Of a DNA stretch of 5,701 nucleotides, positions 5,566 to 5,701 are shown in pieces. Below the pieces are notes generated by a model. That model was not told the origin of the DNA. It saw only the letters and a list, made by a program, of their open reading frames with translations, and searched no databases. Each line of letters starts with the position of its first letter. Within the stretch, counting starts at the first letter, position 1. The DNA is from Actinomycetes bacterium (lineage in GTDB: Bacteria > Actinomycetota > Acidimicrobiia > Acidimicrobiales > Microtrichaceae). The translations under genes and the position numbers were made by a program. The DNA lies in assembly GCA_023437745.1 (NCBI GenBank), contig JAEZFI010000092.1, positions 1-5,701 on the forward strand, in the 5' to 3' direction.

Positions 5566-5573
5566 TGACGATC

Positions 5574-5701
<128 letters not shown>

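Larger units (their letters stand above)
5230..5573 (+). other. rRNA operon leader (pre-16S 5' region)
   Basis: This gene-free stretch runs from the predicted transcription start to the 16S gene. It should be transcribed as part of the rRNA precursor and removed by processing. It holds at least six stem-loops and a boxB-boxA antitermination signal, listed separately. In pre-rRNAs generally, part of the leader pairs with sequence beyond the 16S 3' end to form a processing stem; the partner lies outside this window, so that stem cannot be located here. Short open frames in this stretch, such as a 40-codon one from 5421, cross the stem-loops and are not credible genes. Confidence 0.8.

Overview
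The window is very GC-rich, with strong G/C third-position codon use. It carries four protein genes and the 5' end of a 16S rRNA gene. The 16S start, the actinobacterial-type NUDIX protein and the PASTA-tailed class A penicillin-binding protein point to an actinomycete. My best guess is class Acidimicrobiia (Iamia/Ilumatobacter-like), but this is an inference from style and partial 16S, not a database match. Everything looks chromosomal and housekeeping. I see no insertion sequence, phage gene, CRISPR array or tRNA.

Layout, left to right. A NUDIX hydrolase (+, about 39-623) converges, with a 15-bp gap, on a small single-pass membrane protein of unknown function (-, 639-1223). Upstream of that gene on the same strand, 67 bp away, is a bifunctional class A penicillin-binding protein (-, 1291-3744). 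It has GT51 transglycosylase and transpeptidase domains and a PASTA tail, and its N-terminus reads as a lipoprotein signal peptide. The two minus-strand genes could be one cell-envelope transcription unit. A 79-bp gap separates the penicillin-binding protein from the divergent tyrosyl-tRNA synthetase gene tyrS (+, 3824-5128), which has a TANNNT -10 element placed as for a leaderless mRNA.

After tyrS comes a GC-rich hairpin (likely terminator) and then a gene-free stretch of about 445 bp that is the control region and leader of a ribosomal RNA operon. It contains a near-consensus promoter (TTGACA, 17-bp spacer, TATTGT) and a chain of stem-loops. Within the chain is a boxB hairpin directly followed by a boxA matching the Escherichia coli boxA at 10 of 13 positions. 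The 16S rRNA gene begins at about 5574 and runs off the right edge. tyrS and the rRNA operon are co-directional, so a translation factor gene sits directly before the rRNA genes.

No new defence or mobile system is visible. The most interesting items are the lipobox on a class A penicillin-binding protein, the pair of cysteines around its SxN motif, the leaderless start of tyrS, and the highly structured rRNA leader with a terminator-like hairpin downstream of boxA.
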